Shown: positions 21,968 through 61,306, counted from the first letter of the stretch. The stretch: DNA of 64,000 nt from Maylandia zebra (GCF_041146795.1 NC_135170.1:23492033-23556032), one strand, 5' to 3'. Program-made: numbers and translations. Notes: generated from the letters alone by a model not told the origin.

Positions 21968-24064
21968 TAAAGTTCATAAACAAACAGACACACATACATT
22001 ATTTACAGAATGTATTTTTGTGTTTTTGCTATACAAGTCCAGGTTGAGTGTAAAAACTCATGAAAATAAAGTAAAAAATAAATAAGTCTAACAAAACAAA
22101 ACAAAAAACAAGAAAAAGAGCAATGAATGAATGAATGGACATGCAGACTATACAGGTAAAGTGAATCACACTGAAATAGAGGAGATTAGTTTTTCATTCA
22201 TTGCTAAAATGTTTGAAATAAATAAAAAAATAAAAAGGCACAATTAAAATTATGTAATTCCTTTTGCTGCCTTGGGTTCTCTCTTGAGCACCCAATGAAC
22301 TATGAAAATGCAAAAGGGAATTATGACCTTAAGCAATATAGGCTGAAAAAAGCTGAGGGAGAAATGATGTCAACATCATTTACTTTAAAGTGTCATCATT
22401 GAATTCATTACACAGCATCAAGGAAACAAAGTTGCTGTCTTCTCATCTTGAGTCTAAGGTGTTAAAGTGGTGGTTAGCCTAAAGCTAACTGTATTTTAAG
22501 AGAAACCAATGAAACCTATTTTTTTCCTACTGTTTATGCTAATAACTTTCCCCAGGTGTTTTTTATTTTGAATGAAACCCACGGCAGCACACATTGGCCC
22601 TTAAATAAGCCCAGATAATCCATTAATACCCCGAGCAAACAAAGCTGACCTGCAATGAGTGGGAAAATTTGCTTCACATCCCAATACCTAGCAACCTGAA
22701 ACATCTATTTCGGCAGTAAATGCAATCTACTATCCCTACAAGTGTAACACATGTCATGCATGTTGAGTGAAGCATGGCAACCCATATAAACTTTGACATG
22801 CACAAATATAATCTAATGGACTACAATGTATCCGACTATATTTATATATTATATTCAACTTATAGAGATTAATGCAGAATAGTGGCATACGATAAACCTA
22901 GAAAACAGGATGGAATCAATACCTTTTTTAAATGAATTCTCAGGAACAAATCACAGTATTGTCATAACTGTGCAAATATAAAACTAATCTGTCTTGTCTT
23001 CCCTTACATTGACCCATATTCCTGGGAGATCAGTCACCAGCAGGTCTCTATGTTGGCCTCATTAAATGTGAAGTTAAATCTCAGTAAAGATGATCTTAAA
23101 TATTCATTGGCTGTGTCACAGAGGTGGTCTCATTGCTGCAGTGACTAATGAGAATGCTTCCTTATGGTGTTTGCTACGTGTGGGTAATGAGTGTGCCAGG
23201 TATGGGAAGAGGAAGGGAGCAGCTGCTGAAATTAAGCTTTGATGAAAACAAATAGCCATGAAAAAATATAGGTCAGCAGGAAACATTTTCTCTCATACCT
23301 CACAGTGTGTGGCATCATTGAAGATCCTACCAGAAGCTCAGTCCTCACACTAATTTCCAGTATGACAGAGTGTTACATACTGCTCAAACTTACATGAGTT
23401 AGTACAGGTGACCTAGATTGAGTTTGTTGGGCATTATGTTCCCTAAGTGTTTTACCATTTGGGTCAGGGAAAGCTCTGACACCTTATATTAATACATTTT
23501 AAAAAGTGGGTCATTTTGTGACCCAGCATTATTAGAAAGGTATGAAAATATCCCAATGGCTAACACGCACAGTAGAGAGAATAAATATCCCATTATTATA
23601 TGAACACAGGAATTTAGTTCATTGACTTTTATTTGACTGAACATTTTTTATTTGTGGTGTGGTCTGGTTTTTAGGCTTCGTGAACATTAGTGACATCTTT
23701 AGTCCTGTTCTTGATACTCAAGTGACTATTCATTCGGCGAAAGCAGTGACAGTGATAACATGAAGTTAAAAGTATATGAAAAGCATTTAGAAATGTAACA
23801 TTTTAATTATGACTTATATTTTGTTTTATTGTAAGTGGCCTGCTTTCATTACGGTTCTTTAAATTAGTTGTTCCATATATACAATGACTGCAGAGCATGA
23901 TAATTAACACATCTACTTACACTTGCTGTGTTAACGAAGCATGTTCTAGCATAAAACTGCAAAATCAAATACCTGTTGTCAACACCTTGTGATGCAACTG
24001 AAAGTAGAAAAATGTTGATAGACTTAAGGAAAATCCATGTTAATTATTTTTTTAATGGCTTCTG
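21968..24064. other. Intergenic, nothing recognised
   Basis: AT-rich sequence between med9 and usp22 with no recognisable exon, RNA or transposon. Confidence 0.45.
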
Positions 24065-24385
24065 TAATCCATCTACTCTAGTCCGTTTTCTTCTATTTAT
24101 CCAGTTTAAGACTGGAGCCTATCCAAGCTGCCAAAAGGTAAACTGTGGAGTACTCCCTGAATAGGTCACACTCTACTGCAGGGCAAACAGAACGATAACC
24201 AATGTGGCAAATTTAAAATCACCATTAATGTAACCCCATGGACTGTGGGGTCAGGCCAGAAAACCCATGCTGACGCAGGGAAAATGTGCAAACTGCACAC
24301 AGAAAGGCTCCAGCCAGCCAGTGGATTCAAATCCAGGACTTACTTGCTGCCAACAGCACATACTAGTCAACAGTGCTGGGGCGTG
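24065..24385 (+). repeat. Second degenerate copy of the 9006-type dispersed repeat
   Basis: Contains, in order, GAGCCTATCCAAGCTGCC, TACTGCAGGGCAAACAGA, GGACTGTGGGGTCAGG, AAAACCCATGCTGACGCAGG, TGCAAACTGCACACAGAAAG and ATCCAGGACTTACTTGCTG. These are decayed versions of blocks I recall from a high-copy fish repeat. Confidence 0.6.
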
Positions 24386-24678
24386 CTGCTTATGCTTATA
24401 TAATATTTAGTGAAAATGTCAGTGGCTCTACTTTCAAGTAAAGTGACTGAATGCCTGCAGAGGTAGTGAGGTTTTATTAAACATCACAGGTAGTCGTGAA
24501 GGAATAGTGATTTGTAGATGCAGTCACATGTGTTCTGTAAGCTCTAAACATCACTTTCAGCTCATAGATCTATTCACACTTGCATGATCCTTCATAGTTC
24601 TCAAAGATCACAGTTCTCACATCTAGTTCATCTCAACAGCAATAGGTAGAAGAAGGGAGAAGTCAATTTTCAGATGTG

Positions 24679-24828
24679 AGGAAGGCTGAGGTTGATATTT
24701 ACAACTGTCCTCTGTGAATTTCACAGAGGACAGTTGTAAATATCAACCTCAGCCTTCCTTTAATAAACATTACTGGGAAGGATATACACTATTTACAGTG
24801 TATATCCTTCCCAGTAATGTTTATTAAA
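24679..24828. repeat. Two abutting perfect palindromes (inverted repeats)
   Basis: Palindrome 1 has 40 bp arms at 24679-24718 and 24720-24759 around a single central T. Palindrome 2 has 32 bp arms at 24759-24790 and 24797-24828 around a 6 nt loop. Each pair was checked base by base and has no mismatch. The two structures share base 24759. No transposon ends or coding sequence are recognised inside. Confidence 0.95.
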
Positions 24829-27800
24829 ATGGAGTATGCATTTACATATTTATGGTTAGCTATTCAACAGAAAAAACTCTTCTAAGTAGTTCTTCTGTTT
24901 TGTTTTCTGTTTGGTTGTTTGCTTTTTTTTTTTTTACACAAAGCTCCTATTTGATTTCTTACTTAAAATTTCTTGAGAAGTAATCATTTCATCATACTTC
25001 ATAACAAAATGTGATTTATTTATTTTCTAGCTCTCAATATAGATTTCTATGTAAGAACTCCAGCAGTAAAACTTTGCCCTGGAACATATCTCGTGTGGAG
25101 CCCAGACTAAACTTGTAACTTATAGCTAACAAGGGATTTATAGATATCTTTTAAGCCTGGGTGACTTTAGGACACTTCCAGTTGAACCCATATATAGGAG
25201 TCCCAGAGTGGCTTGCCTTTCCCCACTCAGTCTCTGTAATGACGTGAATGGGCAGTTGACAGTTTCCAACAGATGTGTCACCTCCCAGCATCTCTGACAG
25301 GATGCAGATGTCCTGTCTGCTAATCTGTGGTCTAATCTTAGCATGCATCTCTATATGAAAGACACAGTCACTGAAGCTGTGCATCATTAAAACAAATCGT
25401 TTCCCAATAAAATGAACCTTTCTTGTTATTTAGATTTAGGGCAAAGTGAAAGTTTTATTTGACAAGAGATTTGTTCCCATCATGTGAATCCTGGTTTCAT
25501 AAAAGTTTCTAGGAAAGATGCTTTCACAAAGTGTCTTTATGTGCACCAAAGAGCTAGCCGGTCAGCTGCTGGTCATAATCCAATCCAAATTTGCATTTAA
25601 TTTAATAAACACTACTTCACTGCCATGGATACTTGAGGATATGTGCATGAGATAGATCAGGGGTCAGGATTCAGTTGTACTAGTCAGCCTCTGTGGCATG
25701 TAACATGAAATGCACATTTGCACTCTGTCTGTTCTTAGTTATTGGTCTATCCAAAACAGGAGAACATAATAAGCTGGTGCAGCTATTAATTGATTCCTGC
25801 ACTTCATTTGACATTTTACTGTTCAACATCCTGATTATAACCAGAGTACGTTCATGCTCATCGTCTCTTATTTCCAAGAAATCTGAAGCTCGGTTCCACG
25901 AAGCTTTGGGTTTTTTTTAACAGGCCTCTTTGATTTCCATAATTGAATTACAGATGGAGTCATTGCTGCTGAGGACTCAGGCAAGGTTTGAACAAACAGT
26001 ATATTTTCTGCCTGTTAAATGAAATAAATTGGGCACTGCAGGAAAAAGGTTTTGACTGTTTTCAAGATAAGAAGGGAATTTGTGCATGTCTGCATTTGAA
26101 AGAAAAAAAAATAAAAAGTCCAAATGACAGATAGGTAACTGGTAAGAAACTGGTAAGATTGATGAATGTCGTAAATATGAATAGTACAATGTGCCCGAGG
26201 CCTGTCTCAATATTGGACAGTAACATATTTTTCTCCGTTTGGTTGAGGATAAACAGCATCATCTGAACTGTTATGTCTTCAAGACAGCAGGTTACTGAAA
26301 CTTAAAACAGGCATGCTGTGTCAGGTTCACTGCTGCATACTGAAAAGCTACTATTCGTGATTGAAAAGGACAGTCTCAGGCCCAATGGTGCTCACCTTAA
26401 TATTATGTATTTCTTTTAACTAATAAATGATTAATAACATGCATTCAGAAAACATTAACGTTTCGGAAAATGTCTTCAGGGAAGTAGGTGCAATTTCAAG
26501 AAGAGTTCATATTTAATTTGTTTCTACATGCAGAGAGTCCACCATCATGACATGCCCACAACGTAAAGCTCACAAAAGCATCATAAACCTTTCAGTGTAG
26601 ATTTTTTGGAACCATACAGTACCATTTTATTCATGAAAAACAATTCCACTCCTGTGGAATGACCACTACTGGAATAGCAGTGCATTTTACTGTATAACTG
26701 GAATTAAAAATATTCCTCAGGAAATCCCAAATAGTGTAATACAGCCTTTGTTTGGTGTCAAGCAAAACATCTGGTGGGTAATAATGCTGATACAACACCT
26801 TTTCCTTTTCTGTGTGCTTATGATCAGACTTCAAAGTCTGTTTTAATTTAATGATACTGGGGAAAAAAGAGATGTTATAAGCAACAGGGGATGCAGAGCA
26901 ATGACAAGCTTGAGGCTTGCACAGACTTCTCCAAAATGGGCTGTATTAAAAAGAAGAGATATTAAATGTGGGAATGAATTCATAGTTAGAAATCAGTATA
27001 TAAAATCCAGAATTGTGGGCTTTGTTGCGCAAAATTAGCTAACACTGCCCCCAAGTGAAAAATGTAAGAAAGTAGCACTTTATGAATCAAAACAAACAAA
27101 CAAAAACATTTTCTGTTCTTTTTCAACCCTCTCATAAATATTAAAAAATAAATCATGCAAATCATACACAGGCTTTCGGAACACAGCCTTGGGTTCATAA
27201 TGTATAAAGGTAGTAATTAGTGTGATAGAGTAGGGCTGTACTGAGACCAGCTGCTTGATCTTGGTTGCCGTCATCTCAGGTGCAGATACACTCATTTACA
27301 ACTTTCTCCACCACCTTTCCTAAACACAGCACGAGTATGAGAACATTATAAGTCACTATCCACTAAGCCACCTCCTTAATGCTGTGACTATTAGGTATTA
27401 CCAACGCTTTTGAAGGTCCTCTGTTGCCTTTGGTGATCGTGGGTGACCAGGATGCTGTCAACAAGACCACTGGATCCTGTTGGTTGGCTTCCATACAAAG
27501 CTTATAAAAAATCTTAGGTCTTCCATATGGAGTTTGTCAAGGCTTTAAATGCTGACATACAGTGTACCATATAGTTATATTTAAAGATTAGCATTGCATT
27601 TTTGAGCCCTCAGCCAGGGGTAATTATTCCCTAACTGTCTTACTTTCATGTCAGTCATTTCGGCATAAACATTTTCAAATTTCCTTGCATCCTTTATGCC
27701 CATGCACAATTTATCCACTAGGTGGTAGGCTTCAATTGTTTAATTTAAAGGGGTTACACGTTTAATAGGACTGCACCTTCAAATATGTGCTGGAGATTTT

Positions 27801-28050
27801 TGCACATGTTCAAATAAACAAAAATCCACTTTACACTATTGCTATTATATCACACACTCAACTGCACTGCAATCATAAACTGAAACTTTTACATGAATAA
27901 AGAGTGACTATGTAAGAAAGAGGCATCGCCTCAATAGAACATCCTCTAACCGAGGCGGACATGATACAGGACAGCAACAAATAGGTTTTTCTTTTTTAAT
28001 ATTGCTTATTTCAGAAGCAACAAACCCTTCCACTCATGGATGTAGCGTGA
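24829..28050. other. Intergenic, no gene recognised
   Basis: Holds a T run near 24925-24936 and otherwise ordinary AT-rich sequence. Open frames at 25138-25387, 25977-26262 and 26986-27295 on the minus strand show no domain or splice signature. Confidence 0.45.
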
Positions 28051-28613
28051 ACCATTCAGAATAACGTTCTTGTAAAATTTGGTTCAGTTATATACTCCAC
28101 GTTATCCGGGACAGGAGGCGTTTGTCTCAAGCCTGTGTCATCGACGAAGTCAATGGTTACGGGACACTCTAGGTTGTAAAACAAGCACACCATTCGAGTT
28201 CCAACACGAACGTAGTGACGTAATTTTTTTGTGGCAAATCATAGCGCAGGCTGGGCGGGCATTGTGAAGCTGTAGTTGAGTGTTAGCAGGCTAACTAGAG
28301 AAAGAAAGCTAACTAATCGTGAGAGTGGAAGTGGAGCTAAACGAAAAGCCAACTGTCAAAACAGCAAGGGGAACAGAATTTTAGTGAAGTGATAATTCTG
28401 TTTGATGACTACATGAAAAGATTTAGACCTAGTTAATCAAAGACCGTGTTTGTCAGATGCCCGAGGAGCATTTTGGATACTACATCGATTGTCCCATTTC
28501 CAAACGGAAACCATTTCTGGACAGACAATTCGTGCTAGCTAGCCTAGCTAAGTGAATAATCCAGGAGACTTTTCATTGTCACCTAAAAACCCATACTGAA
28601 TGTTTTGTCTGTC
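28051..28613 (+). promoter_or_regulatory. usp22: usp22 promoter and 5' UTR region
   Basis: More CpG-rich than its surroundings, with a CRE-like TGACGTAA at 28216-28223 and an Sp-type GGGCGGG at 28253-28259. There is no clear TATA box, as expected for a housekeeping gene. The transcription start is not determinable; somewhere around 28260-28300 is plausible. An in-frame TAA at 28584-28586 precedes the start codon, so the protein cannot extend further 5' in this exon. Confidence 0.5.
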
Positions 28614-54683
<26,070 letters not shown>

Positions 54684-56775
54684 TCTTTGTGACCAATGAC
54701 CATGAAGAACCACTTGCTTTTAAATGAGGCAGTCATGTGACTGGCGACAGGATGAAACACACAAAGCTACCTGAAACTTTCTGACTACCAGTCTGCTCCT
54801 CCAGTTCTTGAGGATGAAAACAAACAAACAAACAAAAAGAGATGTGTAAAATTACACATACTTTCAAAAGAAAACAAAACAAGCACTGAGCTACTTCTTG
54901 GCATCTACTTGACAAAACTGAATAAAGAGGAGGAGGAGGAGGAAGGGTCAGGCACCGCCAGTTCCAGGCTTGGGCAGAGGGAAGAGGCTCCACACCCCGT
55001 CGCTCTCTCTCCCTTCCCCTTCCTGCTGCAGGGGCAGAGTCTGAGCGTGACCGACTGTCACGCCGATTGGTCATATCTGGATTTTTTTTTCTCTCACAGT
55101 ATTCTGACCCCACCCCCACACCCCACCCTCTGTCCCTCTCCACCTCCCACACACTCTCCATCTCTCTCCCATGGTGCTCTCATTTCAGCTGACCAAGCAT
55201 TTAACTTAGTGATGATGGAGGACAGTATGTTGTCATATGCATAAAGGACTGAATGCAAAAAAAAAAAAAAAAAAAAGGACAAAAAAGGAAATATATAAAT
55301 CAGCGTATTATGAACTTTGCAAGAACATTTTTAAACTTATGGTTATGATTCTTATCATTTGTGAATTTAGTTATGAAATACTGTATGAATCTAGTATACA
55401 TCTATTTTTTATGGGCAAAGAAATAATGGGAGAGCTTGGAGACGCTGCCTTTGCCAGTAGCTGGGGAAGCGCTGCCATGGAAACTAAACAGATTTGGACC
55501 TGTGTGTTCTCATGTTTCATTATTTACTGTGTTGATTGTTTCATTTTTGTTTTTTAAAGTCTGGCTGAGGGCAGGGAATATCTTATTTTTTTAGCGACTC
55601 GTTGAATTTTTGTTTACTTGTTTTCTTTTCAGTGTCTTTAATTTTTTTTTAATTGTTATTTTCAGTACATTCATATGTTTCTTGCTGTCCTGGTACTGGA
55701 AATTTCTTTTTTTGTTTTGACGTATTATACTTTCATTCTTGTGGAATTGTTGGTATAATGATGGTGATGACTAATTGGCTCACCTTTTGCTGTTTAGAAA
55801 GTGTGTATGTTGAATGTGAGCTTTGGGTTTTTGTACTGTATGACAAGAAGATTCAATACACAAAACTACAGATCAGGTCCTGTAATATGTGAGGCTGATG
55901 TGTTCTCTTCGAGTTGAACACCTTGAATGTTTCTGTGCAAAGGAAAAAAAGAAGCCCTGTTAACAGCACTGCATGCGATTGGGCTCTCATGGTCTTATAT
56001 GTGAAAAATTGCCCTTAGTAATGGCTCGAGGCTTGTTGCCCGTCATGATTTGTTTCTTCTGTACTTTTGGGTGAGAAGGCTGTTTGAGATTTCTAGTGGA
56101 TTAAACACATTGCACATATATGGGCCCTGTGCGACCGCAGTCTGGCTCTGCATCCATCAGTATTAATCTTCTCCATGGCAACTGTGGATGGTGTAAACCA
56201 GTTTGGCTTACAGTATGTCTTGCCTCTGCAAACCTAGTGTTCTATTAAATTGTTTGTCAACTCAGACTTTAGGTAACACACATATGTGTCAGGGTTTTGT
56301 GGTCACTGATTGTGTGTATTAAAAAAAAATTGACGGATTGAAACTTGTATTTAAAAAAAAAAAAAAGAAAAGAAAAGAAAAGGGGGAAAAAAGAGGACCA
56401 GGGCCCTAACCAATCACAAAGTAATGCCACATAAAGAAGAAAAAAAGGAACCCCTGTTTGTTTAGCTGCTCTATTGAAAACCAACATGCATATCCTTTGG
56501 TCTCCTGCGTAACCTCAGCTCGTAGACAGTGAGGAATTTCTGAAGGGTGAAATTGAAGACTTCTGAAATGGTCACACTGTGGTTTTGTTCTGTGGTGGAG
56601 CAGTTGAGACCGCCCAAAGGACATTCAGGGACACAGCTGAAACGAAAAGGAAGAGGAGAGCTTCATTCGTTTCAGTGATTAAACTCAGAACAAAACTGGA
56701 ATATGGATATGCTGTCTGTCTCATTTCTTTCTTTTTGTTTTTGTTTGCACATTAAAATATATTTTCAGAAGTGAA
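54684..56775 (+). other. usp22: usp22 3' UTR (extent inferred)
   Basis: Candidate poly(A) signals are AATAAA at 54921-54926, ATTAAA at 56244-56249 and ATTAAA at 56751-56756, so isoforms of very different 3' UTR length are possible. Contains A runs at 55257-55276 and 56352-56365. Open frames inside (for example 54909-55244) are low-complexity and not called. Confidence 0.5.
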
Positions 56776-57830
56776 GCGCTGCCGTGCATGTACTGTTATA
56801 GAAGAACAAGGACAGAAACAAAAGTGGAGTCTCACTTTGTCAAAACTTAGACTGAACGCTGAAACACAGCTGATAGCTGATAATCACATGCCTAACTGAT
56901 CAGATGTAGGCATGTGATTATGGCTCCACCTTGTGGTCACATTTAAAACCGCAACACAAAAAAAGAACAAGCCTGGTCATGGGCATTTAACCACATCCTG
57001 CACTAAAACAGCACATAAGATGAGGTTGTATCCCTTCACTACTTTACATTACTTCATTATTTATGACATAAGTGAAACTTGTCTCGTATTTATGATTTGC
57101 TAAGACAGTTATTTTGTGTTAATTTGTGTTAAGCGACTATAACTTCCGCCTAATTAAAACAGTTTAAAGTAAATTGGATTTTAATTTAACATTTTGTATC
57201 CTTAGAAAATTGGTTGAGAATTAAATGAGTGCACAAATCCCTCATCTCCATAAACACACATTAGGAAATAAGCCGTAGCCACCTTGTAACAATATTGAAA
57301 CACAAGTCAGCGAGGTAGCGTATTAATAAAAATAAAGTCCGGTTATTACAACACCAAACGTGCTTAATTTTAGTGGGTATTGAGACCACTCACACATGCT
57401 TTGTGCAGTGTACTATAGTGGACTGAGCCAATGTGAGGTTCATGAGGGGGAGTTCAACTTTCAAAATAAATTATCTTCCAGTCTACATTTAAACTAATAG
57501 CTTTCATTGGGTTTAATAATATTTAACATGAAATAGTTATAATTTAAAGTGATAGCTTGATGATTGCAATGAGCGGTGCTATACCCCTTTAATTTCCACC
57601 CATGATTGCACTGACATGACCACATGTCAGTGCATGTCAGTGCAATGGACCCTCTCCCTCTCCAGGGAGGGAGAGGGTCCAATCAAATTTCCCCTTTAGC
57701 CACACCTCTGGATACCTTTGATATCTAAGTCCCAAACTCTTCATAAACAACCTCTGTGTTTACCTGCTCATTCATGCTGTGACAAAGGTCAGTTTTAAAA
57801 GACTGCACCAAATAATTTTTGAACATATTC
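56776..57830. other. Spacer between usp22 and sstr2 with small inverted repeats
   Basis: Convergent gene ends. A 14 bp perfect inverted repeat lies at 56880-56893/56908-56921, and two neighbouring hairpins at 57605-57681. Otherwise nothing is recognised. Confidence 0.5.
57605..57681. repeat. Two adjacent short hairpins
   Basis: Hairpin 1: ATTGCACTGACATG (57605-57618) pairs with CATGTCAGTGCAAT (57633-57646), and CATGTCAGTG occurs twice in tandem (57623-57632, 57633-57642). Hairpin 2: perfect 15 bp arms at 57646-57660 and 57667-57681 around a 6 nt loop. The hairpins share base 57646. Confidence 0.85.
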
Positions 57831-60193
57831 TTTATTTAGTTTCAACACAACTATACACAATCTCATCTCATCTCATTAGATAACTATTTCACTTTAATTT
57901 AACTAAACAGGAGCTGGGAGAACATATATATCCCAAAATACAGGAATGGTAACATTCACAAAACAAAGAAAAGTGAAATAAAACACCAATAGAACAGGCA
58001 ATGTAACCAATTCAGATATTTTAAAGGAAAAAATGGATTTTAAGAAATCAGCATTAATAAACAGCAGTAACACAGCTCTCCCTTGATATCTGCTACCATG
58101 ATACTTAATGCAAGGTGTTTATTTTGCTCACACATACTAATACAGACTATAAGCTTTCACATGTATATCTGATGTGTTTGGTTTCATAGCTCAGAGATGG
58201 TGAGTTTTTTTCTTCTTCTTCAGTCTTCTGAGCAACATCTAGTCATAATGTATTCCTGGAGTCATCTCTCTATTATTGTCCTGCTATAAATGTTTCTATG
58301 CAACCAATACCAACTGGTCACTGTTGCTATAGAAATATAGGACACTAGAGGTGCTCCATGTCTTTCAATGCTAATAAGAAGTTACAATCCTGTTAACATA
58401 TGCAGCAATAGTGCAGAGAGAGTGCCAGGCTGGATATGGAATTTGGTTAGTTATGGATGGGGTGTGACTAAGTGTGTGTGTGTGTGCACTTCTGCATATC
58501 ATGTAAACACTCACACAAAGAAGTACATATTGAACTCGGCATGCTTAAGGCAGTAGTAACACGTATTTTACCTCTTGTTTGCTAGAGAGTGCTAGCTGAC
58601 ATGTTCACATCAACACATGGGCAGTCACGATTCTTCATGAATTAATTAAAATCTATCAGTAGCTTTGATGCTTTTGAAGAAACCTCCACATCTAATATAA
58701 ATGTTTCATAAACACAAAGATAGTAATCCGACTATAGGAACAGAGAGGTCACGGGCTGCCAGAAGGAACTGTGGACTCCTGGAGCAGCACAATGACGATT
58801 TAAAAAGGAACACCACAGCCTCTTTAGGATAAGTGTTCTAGCCCTTCACAAATTCACAACACGCAGACACAAAGTGTTAGAAACCACACTCAAAATGTAG
58901 CCCCAAGACGCCACGGGGGACGATGGGTCAGAGTCAAAGGATACAAAGTGTTAACTAATAATATGTGATGTGGAAGCTCAGCCTCCAGATACAGGAACTG
59001 ATTTAAGATATAGATCAAGTCATCTGTACCCTTTGATGCGCACTGCAGTTCCTGGGAAACCGGTGGACAGAAAAAATTGCAGTAAAATAACTATAAATAA
59101 GAAATTATCTTAACAGGTTTCAGGTTTGGAAAAAACATAATAAAAAGACTCTGGATTCATTCTTGATCATTTAGAAACAGCTCCCCCAAATTTAAGCTAA
59201 TTGGTAATTATTACTTTGCAAACAATGACAGCAAGATTATTATATGGTAGATGTCGTTAAATAATAAGCAGTGTTGTGAAAAATCCAGTAAAACAGGAAG
59301 GTAACATTGCTCTATTTAATACCACCATGGTACTACAACCCTACGAAATGTCTATACATCTTAGCAGCACTTTGGTTAGAGGCTTGCTTGATAAACTGTC
59401 AAGCCAATACCCTTTAATGGGACCTAAATTATATATGTACATAGTGTAATGCAGGGAAAAAGTGACACAGGACTAAATATTTGGTGGCCTACTGAACATT
59501 CATATTTACATGAGATACATTTGTCTTCCAAGGAAAATCACTCACAAAAATAAGAAAAAAGTAGCTATTTACAGAACATAACGACACACAACAGCAGTGA
59601 CATTCGTTATGTTCTACAGCTGTTTTGTACAAGACAGGATTGAGAGATTCATATATTTATATACATTTTCTGACTTTCTTTAAATACAGTTTCTATTTTG
59701 TTTACTGTCAAAATACTTCCCGAAAAGAAGCAAATAATCTGCAGTTACACAATATCTTGAGCACACTGTTCTCTTGTTATTTTCAGCCAATACAAAAATG
59801 TGTAAACTTGGCACAGCCTCTCTGCTATAAACTCTGTACATAGTGCTGGGTCTCTACTACACTGGTTAATTGGGCACATTTGCAATTGGGTGTTGACGTC
59901 TGTTTAGTTACTTCAGAGTTAATACACTCGGGACTGAGGAGATTAAATATGCATTTCATCCACAGCCTAAAGACAGCATTTATGAATTTGTGTTATTATG
60001 TTATAATAGATTTGCTTAGAACCTGATAATACATCAAGAGGGACACTGCAGTTTGGCATGCCTTTGATTTTTCCTCTGTGTTGATTTTTAATAAGTTTAA
60101 TATTTAATAATGTTCTTCCTGATGAAACCTTAGAGAGATTGGTAACTGATGACTGTTTCTGAGAGTGTGTACATGAGTCCAATCAGCCGCCCC
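57831..60193 (-). other. sstr2: Probable sstr2 3' UTR
   Basis: Minus-strand AATAAA signals occur at 57831-57836 and 58118-58123 (TTTATT on +). No other gene is visible in this 2.4 kb, so a long AU-rich 3' UTR is the simplest reading. The real end is not proven. Confidence 0.4.
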
Positions 60194-61306
60194 TCAGATG
60201 CTTGTCTGCAGGTCCCCATTGAGGAGAGTACTCTGGGTCTCCGTCGGGTCATTCATCATGCGAGATTTGTCCTGTCGGCTATCACTTCGATCAACCTCGT
60301 CCAGCCCTCCCACATTTTTAAGACACAGGACATTTTGGAAACTCTTCTTGAAGTTCTCTGATAAGAAGGCATAAAGGATGGGGTTAGCACAGCTGTTGGC
60401 ATATCCTAGAACCACCACGAATGCAAAGGTACTTCTCAGAATCGGGGTGGTGCTGATGGTGCCCGTCACTGATGTGACGTTGAAAACGTAGAAAGGCAGC
60501 CAGCAGAAAACAAACACTGCCACCACGATGGACACCATCCGGGTGACTTTCCTCTCTGAGCGCTTCCTCTTGGAGGAGCCCACACGGATGCCCGAAGACT
60601 TCACCTTGATGATGATGCACAGGTAGCAAAGGCAGATGACCATGAGGGGCAGGAAGAAGCCTAGAATGAATGTGTAGAACATGAATGCTGTGTAGTAAGC
60701 CTCTTGAGGTTCAGGCCATACGATGGTGCAGAAGCAGCCATCATGCTTTGTAATTACACCACTGTAAATAACAATTGGCAGGTTAACCATCAGCGACACC
60801 CCCCACACTGCCAGATTGATAGTCTTGGCCATGCGTGGCTTCCTCCACTTTGTGGATTTAATGGGATGCACCACAGCCAAGTAGCGGTCAATACTCATGA
60901 CCATCAGGCAGAAGATAGAAGTGAACTGGTTGAGGGAGTCGACGGTCATCACAACCCTGCATAGCACAGGCCCAAAAGGCCAGTGGACCAGGGCCAACTG
61001 GATGGCAATGAACGGCAGGCCAAGCATGAAGAGCACGTCAGCCACCGCCAAGTTGAGGATGTAGATGTTAGTAACTGTCTTCATCTTGGCGTAGCGCAGA
61101 ATGACATAGATGACGAGAGCGTTTCCACACAGCCCCATAGCACAAACCAGAAAGTACATGCAGGTGATGACCACCGTGCTGGTTCTGTTGAAGCTGTGGT
61201 CTGTGTAGTTCCCGTGGGGGATGGACTCATTGTCCTGCATGAAGCTGTCGTACATGAGGTGCTCCGACAGGTTCGGAGGGGATGACGGGAAGATCCACGA
61301 GTCCAT
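60194..61306 (-). CDS. sstr2: Somatostatin receptor type 2
   Basis: A single intact coding exon of 370 codons plus stop, about the human length (369). Four N-glycosylation sequons lie in the N-terminus (N12, N26, N33, N40). Class A GPCR markers: N62 (1.50), D90 (2.50), C116 (3.25), amine-contacting D123 (3.32), DRY at 140-142, [10 protein letters not shown] in TM6, and the somatostatin-receptor signature [11 protein letters not shown] in TM7. [16 protein letters not shown] in loop 3 and the C-tail [14 protein letters not shown], ending in a PDZ ligand, are diagnostic for subtype 2. The receptor couples to Gi/o, lowers cAMP and inhibits hormone secretion. Teleosts may carry more than one sstr2 copy; the paralogue is not assigned. 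Confidence 0.97.
   Translation of the reverse strand: MDSWIFPSSPPNLSEHLMYDSFMQDNESIPHGNYTDHSFNRTSTVVITCMYFLVCAMGLCGNALVIYVILRYAKMKTVTNIYILNLAVADVLFMLGLPFIAIQLALVHWPFGPVLCRVVMTVDSLNQFTSIFCLMVMSIDRYLAVVHPIKSTKWRKPRMAKTINLAVWGVSLMVNLPIVIYSGVITKHDGCFCTIVWPEPQEAYYTAFMFYTFILGFFLPLMVICLCYLCIIIKVKSSGIRVGSSKRKRSERKVTRMVSIVVAVFVFCWLPFYVFNVTSVTGTISTTPILRSTFAFVVVLGYANSCANPILYAFLSENFKKSFQNVLCLKNVGGLDEVDRSDSRQDKSRMMNDPTETQSTLLNGDLQTSI

Noticed and set aside
54733-55244. Open frames on both strands in the usp22 3' UTR
   Set aside because: Driven by GAGGAG and CT-rich simple sequence; they lie after the usp22 stop and show no conserved motif.
60704-61285. Two + strand frames overlapping sstr2
   Set aside because: Antisense shadows of the intact receptor gene.
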